From positions 186,001 through 250,000 of the forward strand of contig CBDCPI010000008.1 in NCBI GenBank assembly GCA_965220245.1: 64,000 bases of DNA. The letters run 5' to 3'. This document shows positions 1-7,782 of the stretch, one piece after another; the stretch's first letter is position 1; each line of letters starts with the position of its first letter. The notes beneath the pieces are model-generated. The model worked only from the letters and a program-made list of their open reading frames with translations. It did no database searches and was not told the DNA's origin. This stretch comes from CBDCPI01 sp965220245 (GTDB lineage Bacteria; Chloroflexota; Dehalococcoidia; Lucifugimonadales; UBA3495). Position numbers and translations under genes: made by a program.

Positions 1-385
1 TGCTCTGCGGGATGAAGGCTCTTGGCGCTTCGGCTCGTATCGCTTCCAGCTCTTGCCACAACCGCTTGCTGCGGTCTACGCCGCGTGCAACCTCTTTTTC
101 CGTTCGGGTATTCTCATAGAAATTGTTGTGCATCGATTCTGCTGTGTTGAACAAATCATGCAGGTGGGGCCGGTTGAACTCATCGGCAAGTTGCCCCAAG
201 ATGGCGCTGGTCAATCGGTGGTGGTTATGCTGCCACCCCCTCTGTTCGGCAATAGACTTGATGGCGACAGCCACCGCGCCCCAGGCTTTCTCACTGGCCT
301 GAACGTAGTCTTCCCCTTCCAACTCCGCCTCAGCTTGCCGGATAAGCTGGCGACTGGTTTCCAGGTATTTCTCAGATTCGGACAT
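1..385 (-). CDS. PaREP1/HEPN-like small helical protein (3' end outside window)
   Basis: The frame opens at ATG 385 and is still open at base 1, so the C-terminus is missing (128 codons seen). The protein begins MSESEKYLETSRQLIRQAE and carries QASEKAWGA, a GW-x-H-x2-H segment and H-x-NFYEN. These match, residue for residue in the conserved positions, the protein at 12040-12423 (QASEKFWGA, GWEHSNH, HTNFYEN), so the two are paralogues. The pattern resembles the PaREP1/PaREP8 family, an all-helical HEPN-like group of unknown role. It lies about 70 nt downstream of tyrS on the same strand. No function can be assigned; a nuclease role would be guesswork. Confidence 0.75.
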   Translation of the reverse strand, partial: MSESEKYLETSRQLIRQAEAELEGEDYVQASEKAWGAVAVAIKSIAEQRGWQHNHHRLTSAILGQLADEFNRPHLHDLFNTAESMHNNFYENTRTEKEVARGVDRSKRLWQELEAIRAEAPRAFIPQS

Positions 386-455
386 TGCGCGAGTTTCTCT
401 TGCTATTCCCGGATAGCGGAGGTGTTGGGGTGGGGACGGACCACGGAGGCGGTTA

Positions 456-1697
456 TCATCTTACCAGCCGGACGAAACGGCGCTTACCCACCCTTATTAC
501 GTCGCCGGGGGCGACTCCGGTGACCGCGGTATCCGACTCCACGGTGACAGGTCCGGCGGATGGCTTGATGATCTCCACAGCCTTTTGATCGATTAGGCGT
601 TTGGCTTGGGTGGTGCTGGCAGCCAGCCCCAAGTCCACTAGGCACCGGCTCCAGCGGGGAGCTTCTTGGCCGTCCGCTCCTTTGGGGAGGGCCGCCTGAG
701 GAATATCTTCAGGAATGCTGCCCTGCTGCACAACTTGCTCAAAGTTAGTCTGCGCCGACCCGGCCGCCGCCGGTCCGTGGAACTGGCGAGTAATTTCCAA
801 GGCCAACCGCTTCTTCTCCTCCAAAGCGCTTACCGCTCCGGATTCGAGGCCGTGAGAAAGTTCGCTAAGGTGTTCCTCGGGTTCATCAGTCAAGTATTCG
901 AAATAAGAAACTATCAGATCGTCGGGCAGGGACATGAGCTTGCCGTACATGTCATTGGGAGGTTCTTCGACGGCTACGTAGTTGTTGAGACTTTTGCTCA
1001 TTTTCATGGCGCCGTCAGTCCCCACCAACAACGGCATGGTAAATATCTGCTGGGACGGCTGACCCATCATCGCTTGCAACTCTCGGCCCACCAGCAGGTT
1101 GAACTTTTGATCGGTGCCGCCAAACTCCACTTCCGATTCGATCGCCACCGAGTCGTAAGCTTGCAGCAGGGGGTACAGCAACTCGGTGATGGCGATGGGC
1201 CGGTGCTCCCGGTAGCGGAGCGCGAAGTCGGCCCGCTCCAAGAACTGGGCGACGGTGAACTTGCTGGTGAGGCGAATCACGTCCTCCAGCGTGAACTTGC
1301 CGAACCACTCGCTCTGCCAGACCACTTGGGTCCGGCTATCGTCGACCACTTTGAAAAACTGCCGGAGGTAAGACTCGGCGTTCTGCACCACTTCTTCATG
1401 GGTCAGCATGGGGCGAGTGGCCGACTGGCCGCTGGGATCGCCGATTTGGGCGGTCCAATCGCCGACTATCAGGATCACTTGGTGCCCCAGTTGTTGAAGC
1501 TGGCGCAGCTTGCGAAGGCCAACCACGTGGCCCAAGTGAATGTCGGGCCGACTGGGGTCGAACCCCATTTTCAAGCGAAGAGGGGCGCCCCGCTGTAGGA
1601 GGCGCAGAAACTCCTCATGGGAGATGATCTCGCTTACGCCGCGGCGGGTAATCCTGTCGATGGTGGGGGTATCAAGCAACGTGGGTACCTCGGTCAC
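456..1697 (-). CDS. tyrS: Tyrosyl-tRNA synthetase
   Basis: A 413-residue class I aminoacyl-tRNA synthetase that charges tRNA-Tyr in the cytoplasm. The HIGH-type ATP motif reads HLGHVVGL near residue 56, the KMSKS loop reads MKMSKSLNN near residue 230, and a C-terminal S4-like RNA-binding segment follows (about residues 350-413, CLVDLGLAASTTQAKRLI). Length fits the family. The ATG at 1697 overlaps the end of ribF by 26 nt, so the two are probably co-transcribed and translationally coupled. The gene is complete. Confidence 0.95.
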   Translation of the reverse strand: MTEVPTLLDTPTIDRITRRGVSEIISHEEFLRLLQRGAPLRLKMGFDPSRPDIHLGHVVGLRKLRQLQQLGHQVILIVGDWTAQIGDPSGQSATRPMLTHEEVVQNAESYLRQFFKVVDDSRTQVVWQSEWFGKFTLEDVIRLTSKFTVAQFLERADFALRYREHRPIAITELLYPLLQAYDSVAIESEVEFGGTDQKFNLLVGRELQAMMGQPSQQIFTMPLLVGTDGAMKMSKSLNNYVAVEEPPNDMYGKLMSLPDDLIVSYFEYLTDEPEEHLSELSHGLESGAVSALEEKKRLALEITRQFHGPAAAGSAQTNFEQVVQQGSIPEDIPQAALPKGADGQEAPRWSRCLVDLGLAASTTQAKRLIDQKAVEIIKPSAGPVTVESDTAVTGVAPGDVIRVGKRRFVRLVR

Positions 1698-2610
1698 GGG
1701 CCAAAGCTATCCGGGAATCAGCTACGTCCCGGTCTATCTGCTGGATGAGCTGGTCCACGTCGGAAAACTTTTCTTGGTCCCTTAATCTGCTGACGAACTC
1801 CACGCCTACGCGCTTGCCGTAGATGTCGGCATTGAAGTCAATGAGGTGGACTTCAACCAGCCGCTGGGTAAGGTTGAAGGTGGGCCTGGTCCCGATGCTG
1901 GTAGCCGAAGGGTAGCGGTGGCCGTCAATGACGGCCCAACTGGAGTAGATGCCGTCTTTTGGCAGAATCAACTGGCCTTCAATGTCGACGTTGGCCGTAG
2001 GAAACCCCAACTCTCTACCGCGCCGGTCGCCGACGACCACACTCCCGGTCAGATAGAAGTTCCGGCCCAACATCCTGGCGCCGGCAGCCACGTCTCCGGC
2101 GGCAATGTCCTTACGGATCATGCGGCTTTTTACTGGGTCGCCGTCTAACGTAAACGGCTCCACCACCTCGACCCAGAATCCCAGTTCTTCCCCTCGCTGC
2201 CTCAAAAAGCTTATGTTGCCCTCGCGGTTACGCCCCAAGGCGGTATCGGGACCCACGACCAGCCCGCGCATACCCAGGGTATCGAACAATATGGAGACGA
2301 AGTCATGGGCGGTGACTTGGGAGAGTTCATGGGTGAATTCGAGGCTTACAATAGCTTCTACGCCCTGCTCCTTAAGCAGGCGGATTTTGTCCTCAGGGAT
2401 AGTTAAATAGCCCAGGTGCGTACCGGGGCGAAGCACCGTGTTGGGATGATTGCTGAAGGTTAGGACTGTGGAGAGGAGCGACGGTGTGGAGCGCTGGACC
2501 AGATGCCGCAGGAGATGGCAATGGCCCAAATGCACCCCATCAAAGAAGCCCAAGGTTAGTACGGTTTCCTGACTAGGGGCCGCGCTGGTCAATAAGTCGC
2601 GAAGGCTCAT
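1672..2610 (-). CDS. ribF: Bifunctional riboflavin kinase / FAD synthetase
   Basis: A 312-residue protein that phosphorylates riboflavin to FMN and adenylylates FMN to FAD. The N-terminal adenylyltransferase half shows LGFFDGVHLGH (residues about 20-30), and the C-terminal flavokinase half shows the GRELGFPTANV segment near residue 200. It is the first gene of a ribF-tyrS unit. A TACAAT -10 element at 2654-2649 on the minus strand would start the transcript about 30 nt before the ATG. Length and domain order are normal. Confidence 0.93.
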   Translation of the reverse strand: MSLRDLLTSAAPSQETVLTLGFFDGVHLGHCHLLRHLVQRSTPSLLSTVLTFSNHPNTVLRPGTHLGYLTIPEDKIRLLKEQGVEAIVSLEFTHELSQVTAHDFVSILFDTLGMRGLVVGPDTALGRNREGNISFLRQRGEELGFWVEVVEPFTLDGDPVKSRMIRKDIAAGDVAAGARMLGRNFYLTGSVVVGDRRGRELGFPTANVDIEGQLILPKDGIYSSWAVIDGHRYPSATSIGTRPTFNLTQRLVEVHLIDFNADIYGKRVGVEFVSRLRDQEKFSDVDQLIQQIDRDVADSRIALARDRGTHVA

Positions 2611-2648
2611 TCCGTTCTTGTTCCCTTAGCTGCCGCGATCACCTTTCT

Positions 2649-2654
2649 ATTGTA
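2649..2654 (-). promoter_or_regulatory. Probable -10 element of the ribF-tyrS promoter
   Basis: The minus strand reads TACAAT here, about 38 nt upstream of the ribF ATG. The -35 match is poor (TTGCGC at a 15-nt spacing), so this is a weak prediction. Confidence 0.35.
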
Positions 2655-2817
2655 CCTTCTCCGGCGCCCGCGCAACCACCGGATAAGGTGTGGTATAAGA
2701 GGTCTGGGAATGCGCAGGATGTTAGCATAGGCGAATAGGAGCGTCAACCAAATCCCCATCGGGGCAAAATGGCCGAAACCGGCTAACCAAGCTATGGGAA
2801 ATGGGATTGATCTTATG

Positions 2818-2823
2818 TATAAT
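2818..2823 (+). promoter_or_regulatory. -10 element (TATAAT) of the rsmD-coaD operon
   Basis: A perfect TATAAT ends only 17 nt before the rsmD ATG at 2841. Transcription would begin about 10 nt before the start codon, leaving an almost leaderless mRNA without a Shine-Dalgarno sequence. No good -35 box is seen. Confidence 0.5.
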
Positions 2824-2840
2824 TCTGGGACATTGGACTG

Positions 2841-3434
2841 ATGCGTGTCGCTGGCGGCAAGGCTCGGGGTTTGCGGTTGAAGGGAGCCGTCTCCTCTAAG
2901 ACGCGTGCCACCACGGAGCGAGTCAGGTCGGCGATCTTTAACATTCTCCACGGGGAGCTATACCAAAATGGGAGGGTGCTGGACCTTTTTGCCGGCTCGG
3001 GGAGTTTGGGCATTGAGGCCTTAAGCCGGGGGGCGGCGTGGGCGGACTTCGTGGAATGGGACCGCCGCCAGTGCCAAGTAATCCGTGACAATCTTCAGGC
3101 TACCGGCTTCAGTTCCATTTCCCGAGTCCATTGCTCCGATGCCTTGCGGAGCCTGGATGCGTTGACCGGTCCTTACCAACTGGTGCTTACGGACCCGCCA
3201 TACGCTTTTCAAGAACTGGGTGAAACGCTGGACAGGTGGGGAGAGGAGCCTAGTCTAATTGCCGAGGGAGGAATGGTGGTAGTGGGACACTCCAGGTTTC
3301 TGGAGTTACCGAACGCGAGTGGCGGCTTGCGGCGAGTTTCCCACCGGCGCTACGGAGACAACGTGGTAGAATTCTATCGGCTTGATAGCGTCGGAAGCGA
3401 GACCATCGACGAGGACGAGGCCATCAAATGGTAG
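2841..3434 (+). CDS. rsmD: 16S rRNA (guanine-N2-)-methyltransferase RsmD
   Basis: A 197-residue SAM-dependent methyltransferase that modifies 16S rRNA guanine 966 (E. coli numbering). The start MRVAGGKARG is typical of RsmD. The SAM-binding motif VLDLFAGSGSLGIEALSRG sits near residue 45, and the catalytic N/D-PPY motif appears as TDPPYAF near residue 120. It overlaps coaD by 7 nt, the usual rsmD-coaD pairing. Confidence 0.9.
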   Translation: MRVAGGKARGLRLKGAVSSKTRATTERVRSAIFNILHGELYQNGRVLDLFAGSGSLGIEALSRGAAWADFVEWDRRQCQVIRDNLQATGFSSISRVHCSDALRSLDALTGPYQLVLTDPPYAFQELGETLDRWGEEPSLIAEGGMVVVGHSRFLELPNASGGLRRVSHRRYGDNVVEFYRLDSVGSETIDEDEAIKW

Positions 3435-3916
3435 TTGCGGTATACCCTGGGACCTTCGACCCGGTAACGGTGGGGCACGTGGATGTGGTGCATCGGGCAT
3501 CGGCTCTATTCGATAAAGTGGTCGTTGGGGTATACGGCACCCCGTCCAAAAACCTGCTCTTCGACGCCGAGGAACGGGTAAATCTGTTCAGAGCGGCGGT
3601 TCGGCATATTCCCAACGTGGAGGTCACCGAGTTCGAAGGGTTGGTGGTCCGGTTTGCCAAGGAGGCAGGCGCTAAGGTCATTGTCCGCGGGTTGCGCAGC
3701 GGCTCAGACTTTGAGTATGAGTTTGACATGGCCTTCATGAATCGAAGGCTGGAACCCGATCTGGACATGGTATGTTTCATGACCTCCCAGGACTACATGT
3801 TCGTAAGCTCCAGTTTGTTGAAAGAAGTAGCCCGCTTGGGAGGGGACATCACCGAGATGGTGCCTCCCCATGTGTCTGAGGCAGTCAGGTCAAAATTTGG
3901 GTTGCCGGTCTCTTGA
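3428..3916 (+). CDS. coaD: Phosphopantetheine adenylyltransferase
   Basis: A 162-residue nucleotidyltransferase that makes dephospho-CoA from 4'-phosphopantetheine and ATP, the penultimate step of CoA synthesis. The N-terminus shows YPGTFDPVTVGHVDVV with the T/H-x-G-H nucleotide motif. The mid-protein VIVRGLRSGSDFEYE and the late SSSLLKEVARLGGD segments are diagnostic. It overlaps rsmD upstream, and its TGA overlaps the TTG start of the next gene (TTGA). Confidence 0.95.
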   Translation: MVVAVYPGTFDPVTVGHVDVVHRASALFDKVVVGVYGTPSKNLLFDAEERVNLFRAAVRHIPNVEVTEFEGLVVRFAKEAGAKVIVRGLRSGSDFEYEFDMAFMNRRLEPDLDMVCFMTSQDYMFVSSSLLKEVARLGGDITEMVPPHVSEAVRSKFGLPVS

Positions 3917-4482
3917 GGGTTGTGACCGGGGAGGGGGACGTCATAGACATCATAAATATTATCGATAGATTGGAGACACTAATAGAGACCAGCAAGGCGG
4001 TCCCGGTAAGTGGGAGCATTCTCATCGACCGAAAGAAGACCATGGAGCTTCTGGACCAGTTGCGCTTGGCCATACCCCAAGAAGTTCGCTCGGCCGAAGA
4101 GGTGTTGTCCCAGAAAGACCACATCATCAGCCAAGCCCAGTCGGATGCCCGGCGGACCAAGTCCCAGGCGGAAGAGGAGAGCCGCCACCGCTTGGAATCC
4201 AACGAGCTGGTGGTCACGGCCGAGAACCGGGCTGCGGAAACCTTGAAGGAAGCCGAGCTTCGGGCCGGGCGGATGTTGCAACAGACCGAGGCCGAGGCCA
4301 GGTCCCGGCGTACCGAAGCCGACGCCTACGCGTTGCGAAGCTTGCGGAAGCTAGAAAAGGAATTGTCCACTCTGAGTGGGTCGGTACGCAGAGGTATTGA
4401 AGTCCTCGCCGGCGGAGCTGCCGCTGGCTTGACCAATAATTACCTGGACAACGGCTACGGCGAGGACGAGCCCCAGCGATAG
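3913..4482 (+). CDS. Coiled-coil protein, ATP synthase b/E-subunit-like, unknown role
   Basis: A 189-residue protein starting at TTG 3913 in a 4-nt overlap with the coaD stop, so it is translationally coupled. After an N-terminal segment (IINIIDRLETLIETSK), residues about 60-155 are a continuous Glu/Arg/Ala-rich coiled coil (for example RRTKSQAEEESRHRLESNEL) like the stalk of F/V-ATPase b or E subunits. There is no membrane anchor. The C-terminus is Gly/Ala-rich then acidic. I do not recognise a named family; a cytoplasmic scaffold or cell-division role would be a guess. Confidence 0.75.
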   Translation: MRVVTGEGDVIDIINIIDRLETLIETSKAVPVSGSILIDRKKTMELLDQLRLAIPQEVRSAEEVLSQKDHIISQAQSDARRTKSQAEEESRHRLESNELVVTAENRAAETLKEAELRAGRMLQQTEAEARSRRTEADAYALRSLRKLEKELSTLSGSVRRGIEVLAGGAAAGLTNNYLDNGYGEDEPQR

Positions 4483-4719
4483 GAGGCTTGCGTCCGGGTA
4501 TTTTCTTTACCTGGGACTATCGACTCGGGGACCATAGACTCGCAGCAGAATACCCCGGCGGTCGCACCGGCAACAAGAGCAACCGGCCTCCGGGGTCTGT
4601 TGGAATATCACCTCTGGCCGTTTCCTGATAGCTCCGCTTGGCTTGATTTATCCTGGGTAACCGGTGGGGAGCCAAGTAGTTTATAGTCCTCTCTGGCTCC
4701 GCACTGCACAGATACCGTA
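4483..4719. other. Intergenic stretch with an isolated hairpin
   Basis: No coding potential is evident. A loose stem (ACCCCGG at 4552-4558 with CCGGGGT at 4590-4596) could act in 3'-end formation for the rsmD-coaD operon, but there is no T-run. Confidence 0.3.
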
Positions 4720-4783
4720 TTACTGATGCGTGAACAATTACCTAAACCAGATCTCGTCATTCCGGCCTTGAGCCGGAATCCAG
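4720..4783 (+). repeat. Left terminal inverted repeat of the R-M element
   Basis: It pairs with 6668-6732. Shared landmarks in order are TTACTGAT, CGTGAACAAT, CCTAAA, CCAG, CTCGTC and GGCCTTGAGCCGGAATCCA. Mismatches are scattered substitutions plus a 1-nt indel. Confidence 0.8.
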
Positions 4784-4870
4784 AAATTCTGAGGATGGCT
4801 TCGTTTGCTTGTAGGGTATGGCCTCTAATGCCCCGCTCGTTCTTTCTTCTTGCGCAGCATGGTTGCTCCC

Positions 4871-5608
4871 TTATCCGTGGATACCGTTAATCAGAGTCCG
4901 CAAGTTAGCAGCCAGTTGGTCGGCATCGAACCAGTTCGGGTCATCCTGCATCAGGACCGTTGGAGTGCGCGGGATTACTCCGTTTGCGTCGGCTATCGTT
5001 ACGGGCAAGCACAAGCGCCAGTCATCATAGGCTTGCCGAGCCACTTCCTCGTTGGTGTCCACGCCGTAGAATCTCATCAGCCACTCCATTGCGCCCGGGT
5101 CGTTCAGCAGTGGCAACCCCGCTTCCAATGCACGGCCACGGAACAGCGCGTTGGACACGTTGCAGAGCAACAGGTCGAACTCGCCCACCAGATAGCGGTC
5201 GTTGGTCGTGTTCTGCAAACGCAGATGGCTGCGGGACTTGTGGCATTTCACCTTGAAATGAGCGTTAGGCTCCTTTGTCGTTCTCAGCCGGAAGCTGCCC
5301 CTGACGGCATTCTTGGTTTCAACACTCAGGCGGTCTCCCGTCCTGCGAAAGGTGATACTCACGTCTTCATCTAGCTCACCGGGTTGCGGGTTGAGGTTCA
5401 ATTTCTCAACGAGCCACTCCCTGGGGTCAAGCACTTGCCGCAGGAACGCCGCTCCGACGTACTCTGTGGCCTTGCCGCGAATCATCGGCAAAACCTTCTG
5501 GTCTTCCAAGATGTCCAGAAGGTTTTCACGTGGGATGTTGTAGGTTCGGCAATACTCCGTGATGCTCCTAAAGACCCGGAGTATCTCGTCCTGGCCGTTA
5601 TCAAGCAT
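4871..5608 (-). CDS. Restriction endonuclease of the element-borne R-M system
   Basis: A 245-residue protein that overlaps the methyltransferase stop by 8 nt, so the order is M then R with translational coupling. A PD-(D/E)xK-type site is plausible: acidic residues at 80-83 (LDEDVSITF) followed by SVETK with E97 and K99. I do not recognise the subfamily. The restriction role rests on position next to a Dam-like methylase and the ExK motif. The recognition sequence cannot be read from the protein; GATC is only a guess from the methylase class. The frame is intact. Confidence 0.65.
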   Translation of the reverse strand: MLDNGQDEILRVFRSITEYCRTYNIPRENLLDILEDQKVLPMIRGKATEYVGAAFLRQVLDPREWLVEKLNLNPQPGELDEDVSITFRRTGDRLSVETKNAVRGSFRLRTTKEPNAHFKVKCHKSRSHLRLQNTTNDRYLVGEFDLLLCNVSNALFRGRALEAGLPLLNDPGAMEWLMRFYGVDTNEEVARQAYDDWRLCLPVTIADANGVIPRTPTVLMQDDPNWFDADQLAANLRTLINGIHG

Positions 5609-6467
5609 CGTAATTTCGGATAAAAAGCTCCCGCCCCTTGTTGCGGGAACTCTTGAATCCGTCCTCCTTTTTCTTCCCGTTCTTCTGGTCGTCAGTCCTG
5701 TTTATGGTATAATTCCATCCTTGCGAGCTAACTTGGTCCGCCCAGCCGTATAGCGAATGGATGCCGGGGTGGTCGTCATAGGTGAGCAGGAACGGAAGAC
5801 GAATAGAGTTGCGCTCCAAGCAAGCCGCTAGCCGTTCGTGGTCTTCTTGAGAAAAAGTGCAACTGTAAAACTTCTGCTGGTCGGCGTTGAAATACGGCGG
5901 GTCGGCAAAAACGAAATACCCATCCGGCAACCCGTCTATCACGGCCTCAAAATCAAGAGTGCTCAACTGGACACCCTGCAACTTGTCGGACACCGTGCGA
6001 AGGTGAGGTGGCCAGTTCTCGGGCCGCATCGAGTATTTTTCGCCATATCCCCAAAAGCAGTTTTCGGGCCGCATGATGCCGCTATAGGAAGTGCGGTTTA
6101 GGTAGTACCATCGGAAAGCCCTCTCCAAGTCCGTCCGGGGTTCGTACTCCGCCTTATAGTAAGCATGAAGTTCCTTGACTGCTGGTATCCCGTCCAGTAG
6201 GTCAATCAATCCCTCAACGCTATCCCTAATTTGGGACAGTGTGTTAATGACTTCTTCGTCCAAGTCATTCAGGATCGAATCGTCGGACTTCTCTTTGGCA
6301 AAGAAAATAGACGCCCCGCCAGCAAAAGGCTCACAGTAGCCCCGATGCTGCGGCAACATCTCCAAAATCAACCGCCGAGCATAGAACTTCCCGCCAGGGT
6401 AGCGAAACGGCGAGTTGGATTTCAAGGAACGGGGCAAGGGCCGTTCTATCATTTCGGCTTGTACCAT
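5601..6467 (-). CDS. D12-class DNA N6-adenine methyltransferase
   Basis: A 288-residue Dam/DpnM-type enzyme that methylates adenine in its target and protects host DNA from the partner nuclease. FRYPGGK (residues 21-27) and EPFAGGAS (46-53) form the SAM-binding region, and DPPY at 189-192 is the catalytic motif. The order (SAM site before DPPY) is the alpha class. A strong promoter lies about 95 nt upstream inside the element. The coding frame is complete, so the module is probably functional. Confidence 0.9.
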   Translation of the reverse strand: MVQAEMIERPLPRSLKSNSPFRYPGGKFYARRLILEMLPQHRGYCEPFAGGASIFFAKEKSDDSILNDLDEEVINTLSQIRDSVEGLIDLLDGIPAVKELHAYYKAEYEPRTDLERAFRWYYLNRTSYSGIMRPENCFWGYGEKYSMRPENWPPHLRTVSDKLQGVQLSTLDFEAVIDGLPDGYFVFADPPYFNADQQKFYSCTFSQEDHERLAACLERNSIRLPFLLTYDDHPGIHSLYGWADQVSSQGWNYTINRTDDQKNGKKKEDGFKSSRNKGRELFIRNYDA

Positions 6468-6561
6468 ATCACCCCCTTGCTTACAGCATTCTTGGTTGTC
6501 TGGTGGCCTTCGGGCCGATGAGTGCGGCGTAGGTCATTCGCTTGCCCGCCGCGCACGCGCA

Positions 6562-6589
6562 ATTATGGACATTTGTTGGTCAGTGTCAA
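6562..6589 (-). promoter_or_regulatory. Sigma70-type promoter of the R-M operon
   Basis: On the minus strand TTGACA (6589-6584) is followed after 16 nt by CATAAT (6567-6562), a strong match. The -35 region overlaps an imperfect inverted repeat (TTGTTGGT / AACCAGCAA, about 6573-6597), a possible operator for timing methylase before nuclease. Confidence 0.6.
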
Positions 6590-6667
6590 CCAGCAAGTAT
6601 CACCAGCCCATACCCTAAAAACAAACGAAACCCTGAGGACAAAGAGCGTAGCTAGAGGAGAACGGTC

Positions 6668-6732
6668 TTGGATTCCGGCTCAAGGCCAGAAAGACGAGGG
6701 CTGGTTTTAGGGGATTGTTCACGTATCAGTAA
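6668..6732 (-). repeat. Right terminal inverted repeat of the R-M element
   Basis: Reverse complement of the 4720-4783 repeat, with about one mismatch per seven bases. Just inside it, CCTGAGGACAAAGAGC (from 6632) also recurs in reverse near 54072-54087 of the solo element, so the homology extends past the TIR. Confidence 0.8.
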
Positions 6733-6757
6733 TGGTCAAGCACACAGCTTCCTTGGG

Positions 6758-6787
6758 TTGACATTGAATTTGGCAGAAGCATACAAT
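6758..6787 (+). promoter_or_regulatory. Sigma70-type promoter of the DUF151 gene
   Basis: TTGACA (6758-6763), an 18-nt spacer and TACAAT (6782-6787). It sits just outside the right end of the R-M element and about 40 nt upstream of the start codon. Confidence 0.65.
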
Positions 6788-6826
6788 TTTCGCCAAAGCA
6801 GTGGGTAAAGGATGGAGGAAGCGGTA

Positions 6827-7387
6827 ATGCTGGAAATGACCATAGACAGCATTAGAGTGAGCCCGATGAATTACCAGCGGGTGGTCATCTTGAAGGAAAA
6901 GGACTCCGACCGCTACTTGCCTATCTGGATAGGCCCTGCGGAGGCGGACGCCATCGCCGTGAAGCTGCAAGACCTCTCCGTGCCCCGTCCCTTGACCCAC
7001 GATCTTCTCCGGACGGTAATCGATGCGCTGGGCGGGTCGGTCAAGCACATACTGGTGAGCGACCTGCACAACGACACTTTTTACGCCAAGATATCCATCC
7101 AGACCAACGGGTCCACCCAAGATATTGATTGCCGCCCCAGCGACGCGGTGGCGTTGGCGGTTCGGGCCCAAGTGCCCATCTACGCCGATGAGTCGGTCCT
7201 GGAAAAAGCGGGTATCTTGCTGGACAAGGAGACGGGCAAGCCAGTGGGCTCCGAGCCCGACGCGGCGCCGGCCGGAGAACCCGCGCCCCCGGTGGATGAA
7301 GAGGAATTGCGCCGCATGTCGGCGTTCACCGACTTCATCGACACCTTGGACTTGGAGGACTTTGGGAGAGGCCAGTCGGGAAGATAG
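6827..7387 (+). CDS. Bifunctional nuclease family protein (DUF151/BFN)
   Basis: A 186-residue protein with an N-terminal BFN domain (residues 1-135): TIDSIRV, then YLPIWIGPAEADAIA and the conserved CRPSDAVALAVRAQVPIY. Characterised plant members have DNase and RNase activity; the role in bacteria is unsettled. The start is set at ATG 6827 because GGAGG at 6814-6818 lies 8 nt upstream; an ATG at 6812 is also in frame but has no ribosome site. The C-terminal 50 residues are acidic and Pro-rich. It stands directly before the ATP synthase operon. Confidence 0.88.
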   Translation: MLEMTIDSIRVSPMNYQRVVILKEKDSDRYLPIWIGPAEADAIAVKLQDLSVPRPLTHDLLRTVIDALGGSVKHILVSDLHNDTFYAKISIQTNGSTQDIDCRPSDAVALAVRAQVPIYADESVLEKAGILLDKETGKPVGSEPDAAPAGEPAPPVDEEELRRMSAFTDFIDTLDLEDFGRGQSGR

Positions 7388-7418
7388 CGGCGGAAGCTAA
7401 TGGCCCGGTAACGATTTA

Positions 7419-7445
7419 GGCCCATGCCACCGGATGGCATGGGCC
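7419..7445 (+). terminator. Hairpin, possible terminator after the DUF151 gene
   Basis: A perfect 10-bp stem (GGCCCATGCC / GGCATGGGCC) with a 7-nt loop lies 30 nt past the stop codon. The downstream T-run is weak (ATTTG), so it may stabilise the 3' end rather than terminate strongly. Confidence 0.5.
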
Positions 7446-7489
7446 ATCCATTTGACTCTACGCGCCGAAATCGGTAACTCCAGCTTCGA

Positions 7490-7519
7490 TTGACTTTTGC
7501 AATTAGCTAGTGATACTAT
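7490..7519 (+). promoter_or_regulatory. Sigma70-type promoter of the ATP synthase operon
   Basis: TTGACT (7490-7495), an 18-nt spacer and TACTAT (7514-7519), about 20 nt before the first operon ATG at 7540. Together with the hairpin at 7419-7445 it separates atp transcription from the DUF151 gene. Confidence 0.6.
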
Positions 7520-7539
7520 TCACGAGGTTTGGCGGGGGG

Positions 7540-7782
7540 ATGAACTGGTGGGTCGTTGCTCTGCGCCTGACGGGGCTTGGCTGGTACATAGCAGCCTGCA
7601 TTGTGGTAGGTGTGCTGGGCGGATTTGGGCTTGATAAACTTGTAAACACTCTGCCCCTTTTCACCTTACTAGGTACGGTTTTGGGCACCATCGCTGCTTT
7701 CTGGGGCGTGTACAAGCTGGTCCGGCCGGTGCTCTACGGCGCAAGGCGCGATAATGCCAGAGGACAAGGGAGAAAGCAGTAG
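7540..7782 (+). CDS. AtpZ/AtpI-family membrane protein
   Basis: An 80-residue protein with two transmembrane helices (about residues 10-32 and 40-62), the small assembly-factor-like protein that heads many F-type ATP synthase operons. I place the start at ATG 7540 because an in-frame GTG at 7510 would fall inside the predicted promoter. Its TAG overlaps the GTG of atpB by one base. AtpI-type proteins assist c-ring assembly in some bacteria; that role is inferred here. Confidence 0.75.
   Translation: MNWWVVALRLTGLGWYIAACIVVGVLGGFGLDKLVNTLPLFTLLGTVLGTIAAFWGVYKLVRPVLYGARRDNARGQGRKQ

Larger units (their letters stand above)
4720..6732. mobile_element. MITE-like element carrying a restriction-modification module
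   Basis: The 2.0-kb segment starts TTACTGATGCGTGAACAATT and ends in the near-exact reverse complement (the complement of its right end starts TTACTGATACGTGAACAATC). The similarity continues inward for about 64 nt, through a shared palindromic module GGCCTTGAGCCGGAATCC. A cargo-free relative with the same ends lies at 53962-54172. Between the TIRs are a promoter, a DNA adenine methyltransferase and a restriction endonuclease; no transposase is present, so movement would need one in trans. TA dinucleotides border the CTGAT core on both sides of both copies, compatible with but not proof of a TA target duplication. Confidence 0.65.

Noticed and set aside
666..1598. 310-codon open frame antisense to tyrS
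   Set aside because: It lies wholly within tyrS, which has all catalytic motifs; the antisense product has no recognisable domain.
2607..2951. Minus-strand open frame of 114 codons between ribF and rsmD with a hydrophobic centre
   Set aside because: Its first third is antisense to the rsmD start, there is no ribosome site and no family features; the region fits two divergent promoters better.
4871..6467. Assignment of the R-M pair to GATC specificity
   Set aside because: The methylase class includes GATC enzymes, but specificity cannot be read from the sequence and the nuclease subfamily was not recognised.
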